Source of the DNA: Rhodoferax sp.
Lineage (GTDB): Bacteria; Pseudomonadota; Gammaproteobacteria; Burkholderiales; Burkholderiaceae
NCBI GenBank assembly: GCA_020048295.1
Contig: JAIFMT010000170.1
Span: 1 to 20,039 of the forward strand
DNA length: 20,039 bases
Reading direction: 5' to 3'
A model generated the notes under the pieces. The model did no database searches. It worked only from the letters and a program-made list of their open reading frames with translations, and was not told the origin of the DNA. Shown here piece by piece: positions 8,079 through 17,513 of this stretch. Every line of letters starts with the position of its first letter. Position 1 is the stretch's first letter. A program made the translations under genes and the position numbers.

Positions 8079-9224
8079 TTATTTGACCAGCGTCCAGTCA
8101 CCACCCTTGATTTCGAGCATCTTGAACGCCGACAGGTCCAGGCCCATGTGGTCGGTGGCCGACATGTTGACCACGCCGCCGGTGCCCACATAGCCCTTGG
8201 TGGCCTCAATCGCGTCACGCACCTTGGCCTTGTCGGTGCCACCAGCGCGTTTGATCGCATCCACCGCCAGCATCAGGCCGTCATAAGCGTGACCGCCAAA
8301 GGTGGAAACATCGGTTTTCCACTTGGCATTAAAAGCCTTGGCGTAGCCTTCAGCCACCGGCTTTTGCGGGTCGTTGGCGGCCAGTTTGCCAGCCACCAGC
8401 AAGGCCGCTGCGGGCAGGCGCACACCCTCGGCAGCGGGGCCGGCGAGCTTGATGAACTCTTCAGAAGCCACACCATGGGCGTGATACAGCGGCAGCGTCA
8501 GCCCAAGCTGGGCGTAGTTTTTGGTGGCAATCGCCGGGCCCTGGCCCAGGCCAAAGATGAACACCGCCTGCACCCCAGGGGTGTTGCGGATTTTGGTGAG
8601 CTGTGGGCTCATGTCGGTGTCTTTGGGGCCATAGGTTTCATTGGCGACCAGCGTGATGCCAAATTTGCCGGCCACGCCCTCGGTTTCCTTTTTGCCCGAC
8701 TGGCCAAAGCCGCTGGTCTCGGAGAACAGCGCCACCTTGGTCAACCCGCGTTGCTTCATGTCTTCAAACACCTTTTCGGCGGCCATGCGATCGGTGTGCG
8801 GGGTTTTGAACACCCATTTCTTCACCGGCTCAACGATCACCACCGCCCCGGCGAGCGAGATGAACGGCATGCCCGCCTTCTCGACCAGCGGCACCATCGA
8901 CATGGTCGAGCCCGTGGTGGTGCCGCCGACGATGATGTCCACCTTGTCGTCGTCAATCAGGCGCTTGCCAAAACCGTTGGCCTTGCCGGCATCGCTGCCG
9001 TCGTCGTAATGCACCAGCGTCAGCTGACGTCCCAGCACGCCGCCTTTTTTGTTGATGTCTTCCACGTACATCTGCAGGGTTTTCAGCTCGGGGTCGCCCA
9101 AAAAGGCGGCCGGGCCGGTGACCGACAGCACCGAGCCGATCTTGATCGGCTCAGCCGCCAGTGCCGCCACGGCGGCCAGCGCCAACGCGCTGCCAACGAG
9201 CAATTTTTTCAGGGTGAATCTCAT
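8079..9224 (-). CDS. Periplasmic substrate-binding protein of a branched-chain-amino-acid-type (LivK) ABC transporter
   Basis: The 381-residue protein has a clear Sec signal peptide: Lys6-Lys7, a hydrophobic core LLVGSALALAAVAALA, and likely cleavage near Ala23/Ala24 before EPIKIG. The mature part is a type I periplasmic binding protein of the Peripla_BP_6 family, with KIGSVLSVTGPAAFLGDPE, VDIIVGGTTTGSTMSMVP and GGHAYDGLMLAVDAI. Such proteins bind amino acids, and in aromatic clusters they often bind aromatic acids. Phenylacetate or a related acid is the likely ligand here, by inference only. No permease or ATPase gene is in the window, so it must work with components encoded elsewhere. A strong ribosome binding site (aggag) precedes the ATG at 9224. 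Confidence 0.9.
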   Translation of the reverse strand: MRFTLKKLLVGSALALAAVAALAAEPIKIGSVLSVTGPAAFLGDPELKTLQMYVEDINKKGGVLGRQLTLVHYDDGSDAGKANGFGKRLIDDDKVDIIVGGTTTGSTMSMVPLVEKAGMPFISLAGAVVIVEPVKKWVFKTPHTDRMAAEKVFEDMKQRGLTKVALFSETSGFGQSGKKETEGVAGKFGITLVANETYGPKDTDMSPQLTKIRNTPGVQAVFIFGLGQGPAIATKNYAQLGLTLPLYHAHGVASEEFIKLAGPAAEGVRLPAAALLVAGKLAANDPQKPVAEGYAKAFNAKWKTDVSTFGGHAYDGLMLAVDAIKRAGGTDKAKVRDAIEATKGYVGTGGVVNMSATDHMGLDLSAFKMLEIKGGDWTLVK

Positions 9225-9255
9225 GGGACTTGTCTCCTATTTGTGGTTAAAAAAA

Positions 9256-10461
<1,206 letters not shown>

Positions 10462-10491
10462 CGGGCTGAATCTCAGATTGATATGAATTAA

Positions 10492-10543
10492 ATAGCTTGT
10501 CGCGCTTATTTGGTAAGGGCTAGAGGCCTAAAAAGCTTATAAA
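10492..10543 (+). repeat. 52-bp intergenic repeat, copy 1 (paaK-paaJ spacer)
   Basis: This 52-bp element matches 16429-16480 at 45 of 52 positions, with no gaps. The shared core includes gtcgcgcttat, gggctagaggc and aaaaagc. Within this copy gcgctta (10502-10508) and taagggc (10514-10520) form an imperfect inverted repeat. I recall similar short intergenic elements in many Comamonadaceae genomes, but cannot verify that here. Both copies have the same orientation and lie in the two larger spacers that divide the paa genes. Confidence 0.85.
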
Positions 10544-10561
10544 ACGAACGGTGCGACAGGG

Positions 10562-11887
10562 CTACACCAGCAACGGCCGCTCGTCGATGACGCGCTTGGC
10601 CTTGCCGGTCAGGGTGCGCGGAATCGAGTCGAAAGGCAGCACCTTGACGTGGGTGGAAACCCCCACGTTGGTCTTGATGTGGTGCTGCAGTTCCCGGGCA
10701 ATGGCCTCGATCTCGGTCGGCGTGAGCTTGCCTGAGAGTGCGCGCTGCACTTCGCAACGCACCTCCACATCGTCGAGGTGGCTCTCCCGCGACAGCTGCA
10801 CCTGGTAGTTGCCCGACAGGCGCTTGTCGCGCAGTATCTGCTCCTCAATTTGCGACGGGAACAGGTTGACCCCGCGCACAATCAGCATGTCGTCAGTGCG
10901 CCCGGTGATCTTGCCCATGCGCCGAAACGCGCGTGAGGTGGGCGGCAACAGCCGGGTCAGGTCGCGCGTGCGGTAGCGCACGACCGGAAACGCCTCTTTG
11001 GTCAGCGAGGTGAACACCAGTTCGCCATCGGCACCATCAGGCAGCACTTCGCCGGTGTCGGGGTTGATGATCTCGGGGTAAAAATGGTCTTCCCAGATCA
11101 CCGGGCCGTCTTTGGACTCGATGCACTCGCTGGCCACGCCCGGGCCCATCACTTCGGTCAGGCCATAAATGTCGATGGCATCAATGCCCAGTTTGTGCTC
11201 AATCTCGGCGCGCATGCCCTCGCCCCAGGGTTCGGCACCAAACAGCCCGACCTGCAGCGAGATGTCTTGCGGCTTGACGCCCAGTCGCTCAAACTCTTCG
11301 GCAATCACCAGCGAATACGACGGAGTCACCATGATGATCTGCGGCCGGAAGTCAAGAATCAGCTGCACCTGCTTTTCGGTCTGCCCGCCCGACATCGGCA
11401 CCACCGTGCAGCCCAGTCGTTCGGCCCCGTAGTGCGCGCCCAGGCCGCCAGTGAACATGCCGTAGCCGTAAGCCACATGCACCATGTCGCCGGCGCGCCC
11501 GCCGGCAGCGCGAATCGAGCGCGCCATCAGGTTTGACCAGTGGTCGATGTCTTTCAAGGTGTAACCCACCACGATCGACTTGCCGGTGGTGCCCGACGAC
11601 GCGTGCAGCCGCGCCACCCGCTGGCGCGGCACCGCCAGCAGGCCAAATGGGTATTCTTCGCGCAAGTCGGTCTTGGTCATGAACGGAAACATCGCCAGGT
11701 CGGCCAGCGTTTTCAGGTCGTCCGGATGCACGCCCCGGGCATCAAAGGCCTTTTTGTGATGCGGCACGTTGTCGTAAGCGTGACGCAGCGTCCATTTCAG
11801 GCGTTGCAGTTGCAGCGCAGCAATTTCGTCGCGGCTGGCGGTCTCAATCGGCTCAAGCTCGCCGGGTGAAGGTTTTCTGACAGACAT
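10562..11887 (-). CDS. paaK: Phenylacetate-CoA ligase PaaK
   Basis: The 441-residue AMP-forming ligase activates phenylacetate to phenylacetyl-CoA, the entry reaction of the pathway. It has the P-loop-like adenylate motif SSGTTGK (97-103), YGLTE (241-245), YRTRDLT (305-311), the hinge region ITGRTDDMLIVRG and the C-terminal catalytic lysine segment TGKAKRV (Lys429). The frame is open to 11935, but the ATG at 11887 has a perfect aggag (11895-11899 on the opposite strand) seven bases upstream and gives the family length, so I chose it. The gene starts 22 bp after paaI. Confidence 0.96.
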   Translation of the reverse strand: MSVRKPSPGELEPIETASRDEIAALQLQRLKWTLRHAYDNVPHHKKAFDARGVHPDDLKTLADLAMFPFMTKTDLREEYPFGLLAVPRQRVARLHASSGTTGKSIVVGYTLKDIDHWSNLMARSIRAAGGRAGDMVHVAYGYGMFTGGLGAHYGAERLGCTVVPMSGGQTEKQVQLILDFRPQIIMVTPSYSLVIAEEFERLGVKPQDISLQVGLFGAEPWGEGMRAEIEHKLGIDAIDIYGLTEVMGPGVASECIESKDGPVIWEDHFYPEIINPDTGEVLPDGADGELVFTSLTKEAFPVVRYRTRDLTRLLPPTSRAFRRMGKITGRTDDMLIVRGVNLFPSQIEEQILRDKRLSGNYQVQLSRESHLDDVEVRCEVQRALSGKLTPTEIEAIARELQHHIKTNVGVSTHVKVLPFDSIPRTLTGKAKRVIDERPLLV

Positions 11888-11909
11888 GGGTTCTCTCCTG
11901 GAATTCGGT

Positions 11910-12395
11910 TCAGGGGGCAGGTGCTGGCGTGTCAAGCTGTTTCAGGCCAGCAATCACCTCACCCTGGATACGGTACGACTTGCCGCGAAACAGCGCAATG
12001 GTTTTTCCCCCAATGGTACGCACCGTGACGTCATAAACACCGGTGCGCCCCGACTGCGATTGCTCGACGGCCTCCGCCTGCAGCGTGTCGCCCTGGCGCG
12101 CCGGGGACAAGAAATCGATGTTGCACGCCGAGGCCACGGTGTTCTTGTTGTAGCTGTTGCAAGAATAGGCAAATGCCGTATCGGCCAGCATGAAGATCAT
12201 GCCGCCATGGCAGATGTGGTGACCGTTGACCATGTCGGCGCGCACCGGCATGCTCAGGCAGGCATAGCCAGGCCCGATGCGCTCCAGCCGCATGCCCAGG
12301 CCCTGTGCTGCCTGGTCGCGTGGCCACATGGCGGCGGCTGTGGCCTCGGCCAGCGCTTGCGCCTCGGCTTTGCTGAGGGGGTGGTGTTCAGTCAT
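11910..12395 (-). CDS. paaI: Hydroxyphenylacetyl-CoA thioesterase PaaI
   Basis: This 161-residue hot-dog-fold thioesterase contains NGHHICHGGMIFMLADTAFAY (58-78), the family signature with the catalytic aspartate Asp72, and ACNIDFLSPAR (90-100). PaaI hydrolyses dead-end ring-hydroxylated phenylacetyl-CoA and related thioesters, freeing CoA. The ATG at 12395 gives an 8-bp overlap with the end of paaH. The longer upstream frame runs inside paaH and does not look like PaaI. The order paaH-paaI-paaK supports one transcript. Confidence 0.94.
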   Translation of the reverse strand: MTEHHPLSKAEAQALAEATAAAMWPRDQAAQGLGMRLERIGPGYACLSMPVRADMVNGHHICHGGMIFMLADTAFAYSCNSYNKNTVASACNIDFLSPARQGDTLQAEAVEQSQSGRTGVYDVTVRTIGGKTIALFRGKSYRIQGEVIAGLKQLDTPAPAP

Positions 12396-13917
12396 GAAAG
12401 CCCTTGCCAAGATAAACCTGCCGCTGCAGCAGCGGTGAAATGCGGTAGCGGTCCTCGCCATAGCTGGCCGCCAGGTGGGTCAGCACCTCGCGGATGACCG
12501 GCACACCCACCCGGTCGGCCCAGGCCAGCGGCCCCAGCGGGTAATTCACACCCAGGCGCATGGCGGCATCGGCCTCCTCTGCGCTGCACACGCCCTGATA
12601 CACCGCATCCGCCGCCTCGTTGGCCAGCATGGCCACGCTGCGCATCACCGCCAGGCCCGGCACATCGGCCAGCACAGACACCTGCAGGCCAGCGGCCTGC
12701 AGCAGGCCAATGGCGGCCTGCGCCGCCGCTGCACTGCACTGGCCGGCCAGCGCCAGCGCCAGCCGGCTGGCCTGCTGGTAGTCCAGCGCCAGGTCGATCA
12801 ACACCGTACCGGCGATGCCGTTGTGTGCGGCGCGCTCGCTGGCACTGCGGCCGTCGGTGACAAACAGCACCGCCGCGCCGGCCTGGGCGATGCGGCCATC
12901 GGGCGAGGTGGCGCGCGCAAACGTCACCTGCGCCGCGCTGAGCCGCAGCGCCAGCGCCGAGGCAGCGGCCGAGTCACCGCACACCACGATGTGGGCCGGC
13001 ACGGGTTGCGCCGCTTCGGTGGCGGCAGCCGGTTTGTCAGCACCGGCGCGGTAGTCATAAAAACCCCGGCCCGTCTTTTTCCCCAGAAAACCAGCATCCA
13101 CCAGCTCCTGCTGCTGCAACGAGGGCTGAAAACGCGGGTCGTTGTAGAACGCTTGCCACACCGAGCGCGTCACCGCGTAATTCACGTCCAGCCCGATCAT
13201 GTCCATCAGCTCGAACGGCCCCATGCGAAAGCCACCGGCCTCGCGCATCAGTGCATCGAGCGTGGCACAGTCGGCGGCACCTTCGCCGCGCAGGCGCAAG
13301 GCTTCGCCGTAATACGGGCGTGCCACCCGGTTGACGATGAAGCCTGGAGTCGATTTGGCATGCACGGCCGTCTTGCCCCAGGCGGTGGCAGTGGCGTGCA
13401 GCTTGGTCGCCACTTCGCGCTGCGTGGCCAGGCCGCTGATCACCTCCACCAGCGCCATCAGCGGTGCCGGGTTAAAGAAGTGCAGGCCGGCGAGGCGCTC
13501 GGGATGTTGCAGCGCGGCCCCGATGGCGGTAATCGAGATCGACGAGGTGTTGCTGGCCAGAATGCAATGGCTGGACACCACCTGCTCCAGGTCGGCAAAC
13601 AGCTGATGTTTGGCCTGCAGGTTCTCGACAATGGCTTCAATCACCAGACCGGCATCGGCCAGTTCGCTCAGCTGCTGGGCCACCTGCAGCCGCTCGCCCG
13701 CTGCCTGCGCCTGGGCGCTGCTTAGCTTGCCTTTGGCGGCCATTTTGTCAAACTGGGCGCGAATGCCGGCAATCGCCTGCGCGGCGGCATCGTCGCGGCT
13801 ATCGAGCAGCCAGACGCTGTGGCCGGCGCCGGCGGCCACTTGCGCTATGCCTGCGCCCATGGCTCCGGCACCAATCACCGCGACCCGCGTTTGTGTGGAA
13901 AGCGCCTGGGGGTTCAT
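12388..13917 (-). CDS. paaH: 3-hydroxyadipyl-CoA dehydrogenase PaaH
   Basis: The 509-residue NAD-dependent 3-hydroxyacyl-CoA dehydrogenase oxidises 3-hydroxyadipyl-CoA to 3-oxoadipyl-CoA. It has the Rossmann motif GAGAMG (16-21), the catalytic pair His146 (LHFFNP) and Glu158, then two C-terminal dehydrogenase domains. The second of these ends with MRLGVNYPLGPLAWADRVG near residues 467-485, as in PaaH proteins. The frame is open to 14022, but the ATG at 13917 follows the paaG stop by one base and begins the conserved protein. It overlaps paaI by 8 bp at its end. Confidence 0.94.
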   Translation of the reverse strand: MNPQALSTQTRVAVIGAGAMGAGIAQVAAGAGHSVWLLDSRDDAAAQAIAGIRAQFDKMAAKGKLSSAQAQAAGERLQVAQQLSELADAGLVIEAIVENLQAKHQLFADLEQVVSSHCILASNTSSISITAIGAALQHPERLAGLHFFNPAPLMALVEVISGLATQREVATKLHATATAWGKTAVHAKSTPGFIVNRVARPYYGEALRLRGEGAADCATLDALMREAGGFRMGPFELMDMIGLDVNYAVTRSVWQAFYNDPRFQPSLQQQELVDAGFLGKKTGRGFYDYRAGADKPAAATEAAQPVPAHIVVCGDSAAASALALRLSAAQVTFARATSPDGRIAQAGAAVLFVTDGRSASERAAHNGIAGTVLIDLALDYQQASRLALALAGQCSAAAAQAAIGLLQAAGLQVSVLADVPGLAVMRSVAMLANEAADAVYQGVCSAEEADAAMRLGVNYPLGPLAWADRVGVPVIREVLTHLAASYGEDRYRISPLLQRQVYLGKGFHD

Positions 13918-13918
13918 G

Positions 13919-14710
13919 TCACTGGCCGGTGAATTTGGGGGCGCGCTTTTGCTGAAAAGCGGCCACGCCTTCCTTGAAGTCGTCGCGCCAGCCCAGTTCG
14001 CGCATGAAACCGGCCTCGACACCGAGTTGCTGCTCCAGCGTGTGATTCGGCGCGGCGTGCATCGCCAGCCGGGTCGCCACCAGCGCCCGGGTGGGCATCT
14101 GCGCGAGCTGGGCGGCCAGCTTGTCCACCGTGGCGCTCAGTTCGCCATCGTCCACGGCTTGCCAGATCAGGCCCCAGTCTTGTGCCTTGTCGGCCGGCAA
14201 CTTGTCGGCCAGCATGGCCAGCCCCATGGCACGCGCCATACCCACGCGCTGCGGCAAAAACCAGGTGCCGCCGGTGTCGGGAATCAGCCCGATCTTGCTG
14301 AAGGCTTGTAAAAAGTACGCGGATTTCGCGGCAATCACCAGGTCACACGCCAGCGCCAGGCTGACACCGGCACCAGCAGCGATGCCGTTGACCATGGCCA
14401 CTGTCGGCACGCGCAGCGTTTGCAGCGCCAGAATCAGCGGCTTGTAGTGTTCTTCGATCACGTTGCCAATGTCAGGTTGCAGCGGACCAATGGCCATGGC
14501 CGGGTCGGCCAGATCCTGACCCGCGCAAAAGGCGCGCCCCATGCCGCTGATGACCAGCACCCGGATGGTGTTGTCGTGTTGCACCGCGTCCAGTGCCGAG
14601 AGCAACTCGGCGTTCATGGCCGTGGTAAAGCTGTTGAGCTTGTCGGGGCGGTTCAGGGTCAGGCGGGCGATCCCGGCCTGGGCTTCAAAAAGAATGTTCT
14701 GGTAACTCAT
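13919..14710 (-). CDS. paaG: 1,2-epoxyphenylacetyl-CoA isomerase PaaG
   Basis: This 263-residue crotonase-family isomerase converts the ring 1,2-epoxide of phenylacetyl-CoA to oxepin-CoA, and later shifts a double bond in the beta-oxidation part. The oxyanion segment FCAGQDL (61-67) and GLIPDTGGTW (141-150) with catalytic Asp145 are characteristic of PaaG. The length matches E. coli PaaG (262). The ATG at 14710 has a gagga ribosome binding site about seven bases upstream. The open frame upstream overlaps paaN and is not used. It starts 10 bp after paaN and ends one base before the paaH ATG. Confidence 0.95.
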   Translation of the reverse strand: MSYQNILFEAQAGIARLTLNRPDKLNSFTTAMNAELLSALDAVQHDNTIRVLVISGMGRAFCAGQDLADPAMAIGPLQPDIGNVIEEHYKPLILALQTLRVPTVAMVNGIAAGAGVSLALACDLVIAAKSAYFLQAFSKIGLIPDTGGTWFLPQRVGMARAMGLAMLADKLPADKAQDWGLIWQAVDDGELSATVDKLAAQLAQMPTRALVATRLAMHAAPNHTLEQQLGVEAGFMRELGWRDDFKEGVAAFQQKRAPKFTGQ

Positions 14711-14720
14711 GGCCTGATCC

Positions 14721-16388
14721 TCAAACATGGTGGCGGCGCTGCACCACGCGAAAACGGTTGGCGACAAAGGCCGAATCGGCATAACTGGCGTTGGCCGCCG
14801 GGTTGCCGCCAGTGCCATGGTAGTCAGAAAATGCACTGGACTGATTGACAAACACGCCGCCAGTCAGGTTGATGGACAGCGCCACCTTGCTGCGCCAGGT
14901 GGCAGCGGTCATGGCCTCGATCACCTCCGGGTGCGTGCTGTAAACACCGGCGGTGAGCGCGCCATGCGTGCCCACCAGCCGCTCTGACAGGGCAATGGCA
15001 CTGGCTGTGTCTGCGGTTTTCACGACAAAACTGATCGGGCCAAAACGCTCTTGCATGTAAGCCGACTCGTCGGTTGCGTCGCAGGCCAGCAGCACTGGCG
15101 TGCGCACCTCGGCCTTGGGGAAGTCGGGATGGTCGAGTTTTTTGGAGGCCAGCAGCACTGTGCCCAGTTGGCCGCTGTCAGCCAGCGCAATGCGTGCCAG
15201 GGTGTCGGCCGATTGCACCGCACCCAGCACGGCGCAAGCCACTTCGGGTTTGGCCAAAGCGCCCTCAATGGCACGCGCCAGGTCTGCGCACACCTCGTCG
15301 TAGCTCTTGTGACCGTCTTCGGTGTCAATGCCGCCGGCGGGCACAAACAGCGCCTGCGAGGTGGTGCACATCTGGCCCGAGTACAGCGACAGCGTGAAGG
15401 CCAGGTTGCGCAGCATGGGTTTGTAGGCATCGGTCGAGTCGATCACGATGTTGTTGACACCGGACAGCTCGGCATACACCTGCGCCTGGCGGCAGTGGTC
15501 GATGAGCCATTGGCCAAAGGCGTTGCCGCCGGTGAAATCGACCGACTTGACCACCGGGTGCGTCACCAGCGCCTGCGTGGATTCAAAGCTGGCCGGCACA
15601 CACAGCGTGACCAGATTGGGGTCGATGCCGTTCTCAAGTAACACGGTGCGAAGGGTGCGCACGGTGATGGCGGCGGGCAGCACGGCGTTTTCGTGCGGTT
15701 TGACAATCACCGCATTGCCAGTGGCCAGCGCGGCAAACAGGCCCGGGTAGGTGTTCCAGGTCGGGAAAGTCCCGCAACCCACCACCACCGCCACGCCCCG
15801 GCCGACGATCTCAAAGTGCTTTTGCAGCACCAGCGGCGGGTTTTTCCCCTGCGGTTTTTCCCAGCGCGCCTCGGTCGGCACAAAGCTTTGTTCGCGCCAG
15901 GCATAGGTCACCGCTTCCAGACCCCGGTCTTGCGCGTGCGGGCTGCCGGCCTGAAACGCCATCATCCAGCCCTGGCCGGTGGTCAGCATTACCGCGTGGG
16001 CAAGCTCGAAGCTTTGCGCGTTGAGGCGGTCGAGCATCTCGATGCAGATGCCGGTACGGCCCTCTGCGCCTACCGCCTGCCAGCCGGGCATGGCGGCCTG
16101 GCCGCTTGCGATCAGCGCTTCGATGTCGCACACCGGGTAGCTCACGCCCAGCGCAATGCCGTAGGGGGACTTTTCCGGGGCCAGCCAAGCCTGGATGCCG
16201 GGCTGGTCGAGCTCGAATCGCTGGCCCAGGTGCGCGTCGAAGGCTTTTTTGCCATCGTCGGCCGCCGTTTCGCCATAGACCTTGGGGCTGGGCATTTCGT
16301 TGTAAGCGGCCCAATAGCCCCGGGTGTGGATGGCGTTGAGCGCGGCTTCGAGCTTGGCGCGGTGTTTTTCAAACAGCGGGTAGGTCAT
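14721..16388 (-). CDS. paaN: Phenylacetate degradation aldehyde dehydrogenase PaaN (no MaoC domain)
   Basis: The 555-residue aldehyde dehydrogenase oxidises the highly reactive 3-oxo-5,6-dehydrosuberyl-CoA semialdehyde formed by oxepin-CoA ring opening. The NAD-site lysine segment IVKPHEN (228-234), Glu307 in AELSG and the nucleophile Cys341 in SGQMCTT are visible. The protein ends soon after the aldehyde dehydrogenase fold, in contrast to E. coli PaaZ, which carries a C-terminal MaoC-type oxepin-CoA hydrolase domain. The hydrolase must therefore be a separate gene, not present in this window. It is the first paa gene after the FAH gene, with a ribosome binding site (agga) and a 105-bp spacer that may hold its promoter. 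Confidence 0.93.
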   Translation of the reverse strand: MTYPLFEKHRAKLEAALNAIHTRGYWAAYNEMPSPKVYGETAADDGKKAFDAHLGQRFELDQPGIQAWLAPEKSPYGIALGVSYPVCDIEALIASGQAAMPGWQAVGAEGRTGICIEMLDRLNAQSFELAHAVMLTTGQGWMMAFQAGSPHAQDRGLEAVTYAWREQSFVPTEARWEKPQGKNPPLVLQKHFEIVGRGVAVVVGCGTFPTWNTYPGLFAALATGNAVIVKPHENAVLPAAITVRTLRTVLLENGIDPNLVTLCVPASFESTQALVTHPVVKSVDFTGGNAFGQWLIDHCRQAQVYAELSGVNNIVIDSTDAYKPMLRNLAFTLSLYSGQMCTTSQALFVPAGGIDTEDGHKSYDEVCADLARAIEGALAKPEVACAVLGAVQSADTLARIALADSGQLGTVLLASKKLDHPDFPKAEVRTPVLLACDATDESAYMQERFGPISFVVKTADTASAIALSERLVGTHGALTAGVYSTHPEVIEAMTAATWRSKVALSINLTGGVFVNQSSAFSDYHGTGGNPAANASYADSAFVANRFRVVQRRHHV

Positions 16389-16428
16389 GGCAGGTTCCTG
16401 GAAGGGGTCAATGAATGTTATAACTAAG

Positions 16429-16480
16429 ATAGCTGGTCGCGCTTATGCAGTATGGGCTAGAGGCATAAAAAGCATATAAA
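16429..16480 (+). repeat. 52-bp intergenic repeat, copy 2 (FAH-paaN spacer)
   Basis: This copy matches 10492-10543 at 45 of 52 positions in the same orientation. Differences cluster in the middle (gca for ttg) and at single A/T/C positions. The inverted repeat of copy 1 is more degenerate here. It sits exactly at the boundary between the FAH-type operon and the paa genes. Between the repeat and the paaN ATG there is an AT-rich stretch with tataac on the minus strand that might be a -10 box, but I see no good -35 box. Confidence 0.85.
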
Positions 16481-16493
16481 CTGGCAGCATGGG

Positions 16494-17510
16494 CTAGGCC
16501 GGATAGGGCGCGACGGTCTGGGCAATGGCACCAAAGATCGATGCGCCTTGCGCATCGCACATCTCGATGCGCACGCTGTCGCCAAACTTCAGGAAAGGCG
16601 TTTGCGGTTGGCCGGTCTCAATCGTCTCGTACATGCGCACTTCGGCGATGCAGCAGTAGCCCACGCCGCCATTGGCAATCGACGAGCCTTGCAAGCCGCC
16701 CTGCTTGTTCGACACGGTGCCCGAGCCGATGATGCTGCCAGCGCACAGCTCGCGCGTTTTGGCGGCGTGGGCAATCAGCTGGGCAAAATTGAACACCATG
16801 TCGGTGCCGGCATCGGGCTGGCCAAACAGCACGCCATTCAGATGCACGGTCAAGGGCCGGTGCACCCGGCTGTCCACCCAGTCAACCCCCAGTTCGTCAG
16901 GTGTGACGGCCACCGGGCTGAACGCGCTGGCGGGTTTGGACTGGAAAAAGCCAAAGCCTTTGGCCAATTCAGCCGGAATCAGGTGGCGCAGCGACACATC
17001 GTTGACCAGCATCAGCAGCCGCACCGACTTGGCCGCCTGCGCCACGCTGATGCCCATCCTGACATCGCCCGTGATCACGGCCACCTCGGCTTCCAGGTCG
17101 ATGCCCCAATCTTCCGATAGCGCGCATACCGGGTCGCACGGTCCGACAAAGCAGTCCGAGCCACCCTGGTACATCAACGGGTCGGTCCAGAACTCAGGCG
17201 GCAGCGCGGCCCCGCGGGCGCGGCGCACCAGTTCGACGTGGTTGACATAGGCCGAACCATCGGCCCACTGGTAGGCGCGTGGCAAGGGTGAATGGCAGGC
17301 GGCTGGGTCAAACACATCGGGCTCGGTGAACGCGCCGCTGTTGAGTGCTTCATAAACCTGGCGCAGCTGTGGCTCGCAGTCAGCCCAGTCATCCAGCGCG
17401 GCCTGCAAGCTGCGGGCAATGGCCGGCACGGCGCGGTAGTGCGTCAGCGCACGGTTGACCACCACCAGCGTGCCGTCGCGCCCACCTGTTTTGAGTGTGG
17501 CAAGTTTCAT
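16494..17510 (-). CDS. Fumarylacetoacetate hydrolase (FAH) family protein
   Basis: This 338-residue FAH-fold hydrolase shows metal-ligand-type acids in GIDLEAEVAVITGDV (136-150, Glu140 and Glu142) and LVNDVSLR (168-175, Asp171). KPASAFSPVAVTPDELG (192-208) and GSGTVSN follow, as in the longer single-domain bacterial FAH proteins of about 330 residues. The family cleaves the C-C bond of fumarylacetoacetate or fumarylpyruvate. The length is above that of typical fumarylpyruvate hydrolases (about 230), which favours a fumarylacetoacetate-like substrate; this is inference. It starts 3 bp after the VOC gene and is clearly co-transcribed with it. Its expected partner isomerase (2623-3261) is separated from it by the whole paa block. 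Confidence 0.88.
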   Translation of the reverse strand: MKLATLKTGGRDGTLVVVNRALTHYRAVPAIARSLQAALDDWADCEPQLRQVYEALNSGAFTEPDVFDPAACHSPLPRAYQWADGSAYVNHVELVRRARGAALPPEFWTDPLMYQGGSDCFVGPCDPVCALSEDWGIDLEAEVAVITGDVRMGISVAQAAKSVRLLMLVNDVSLRHLIPAELAKGFGFFQSKPASAFSPVAVTPDELGVDWVDSRVHRPLTVHLNGVLFGQPDAGTDMVFNFAQLIAHAAKTRELCAGSIIGSGTVSNKQGGLQGSSIANGGVGYCCIAEVRMYETIETGQPQTPFLKFGDSVRIEMCDAQGASIFGAIAQTVAPYPA

Positions 17511-17513
17511 GCG

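Noticed and set aside
12475..13725. A 416-codon open frame on the plus strand opposite paaH.
   Set aside because: It is a shadow of paaH with the same His/Arg/Gln-rich composition and no motif.
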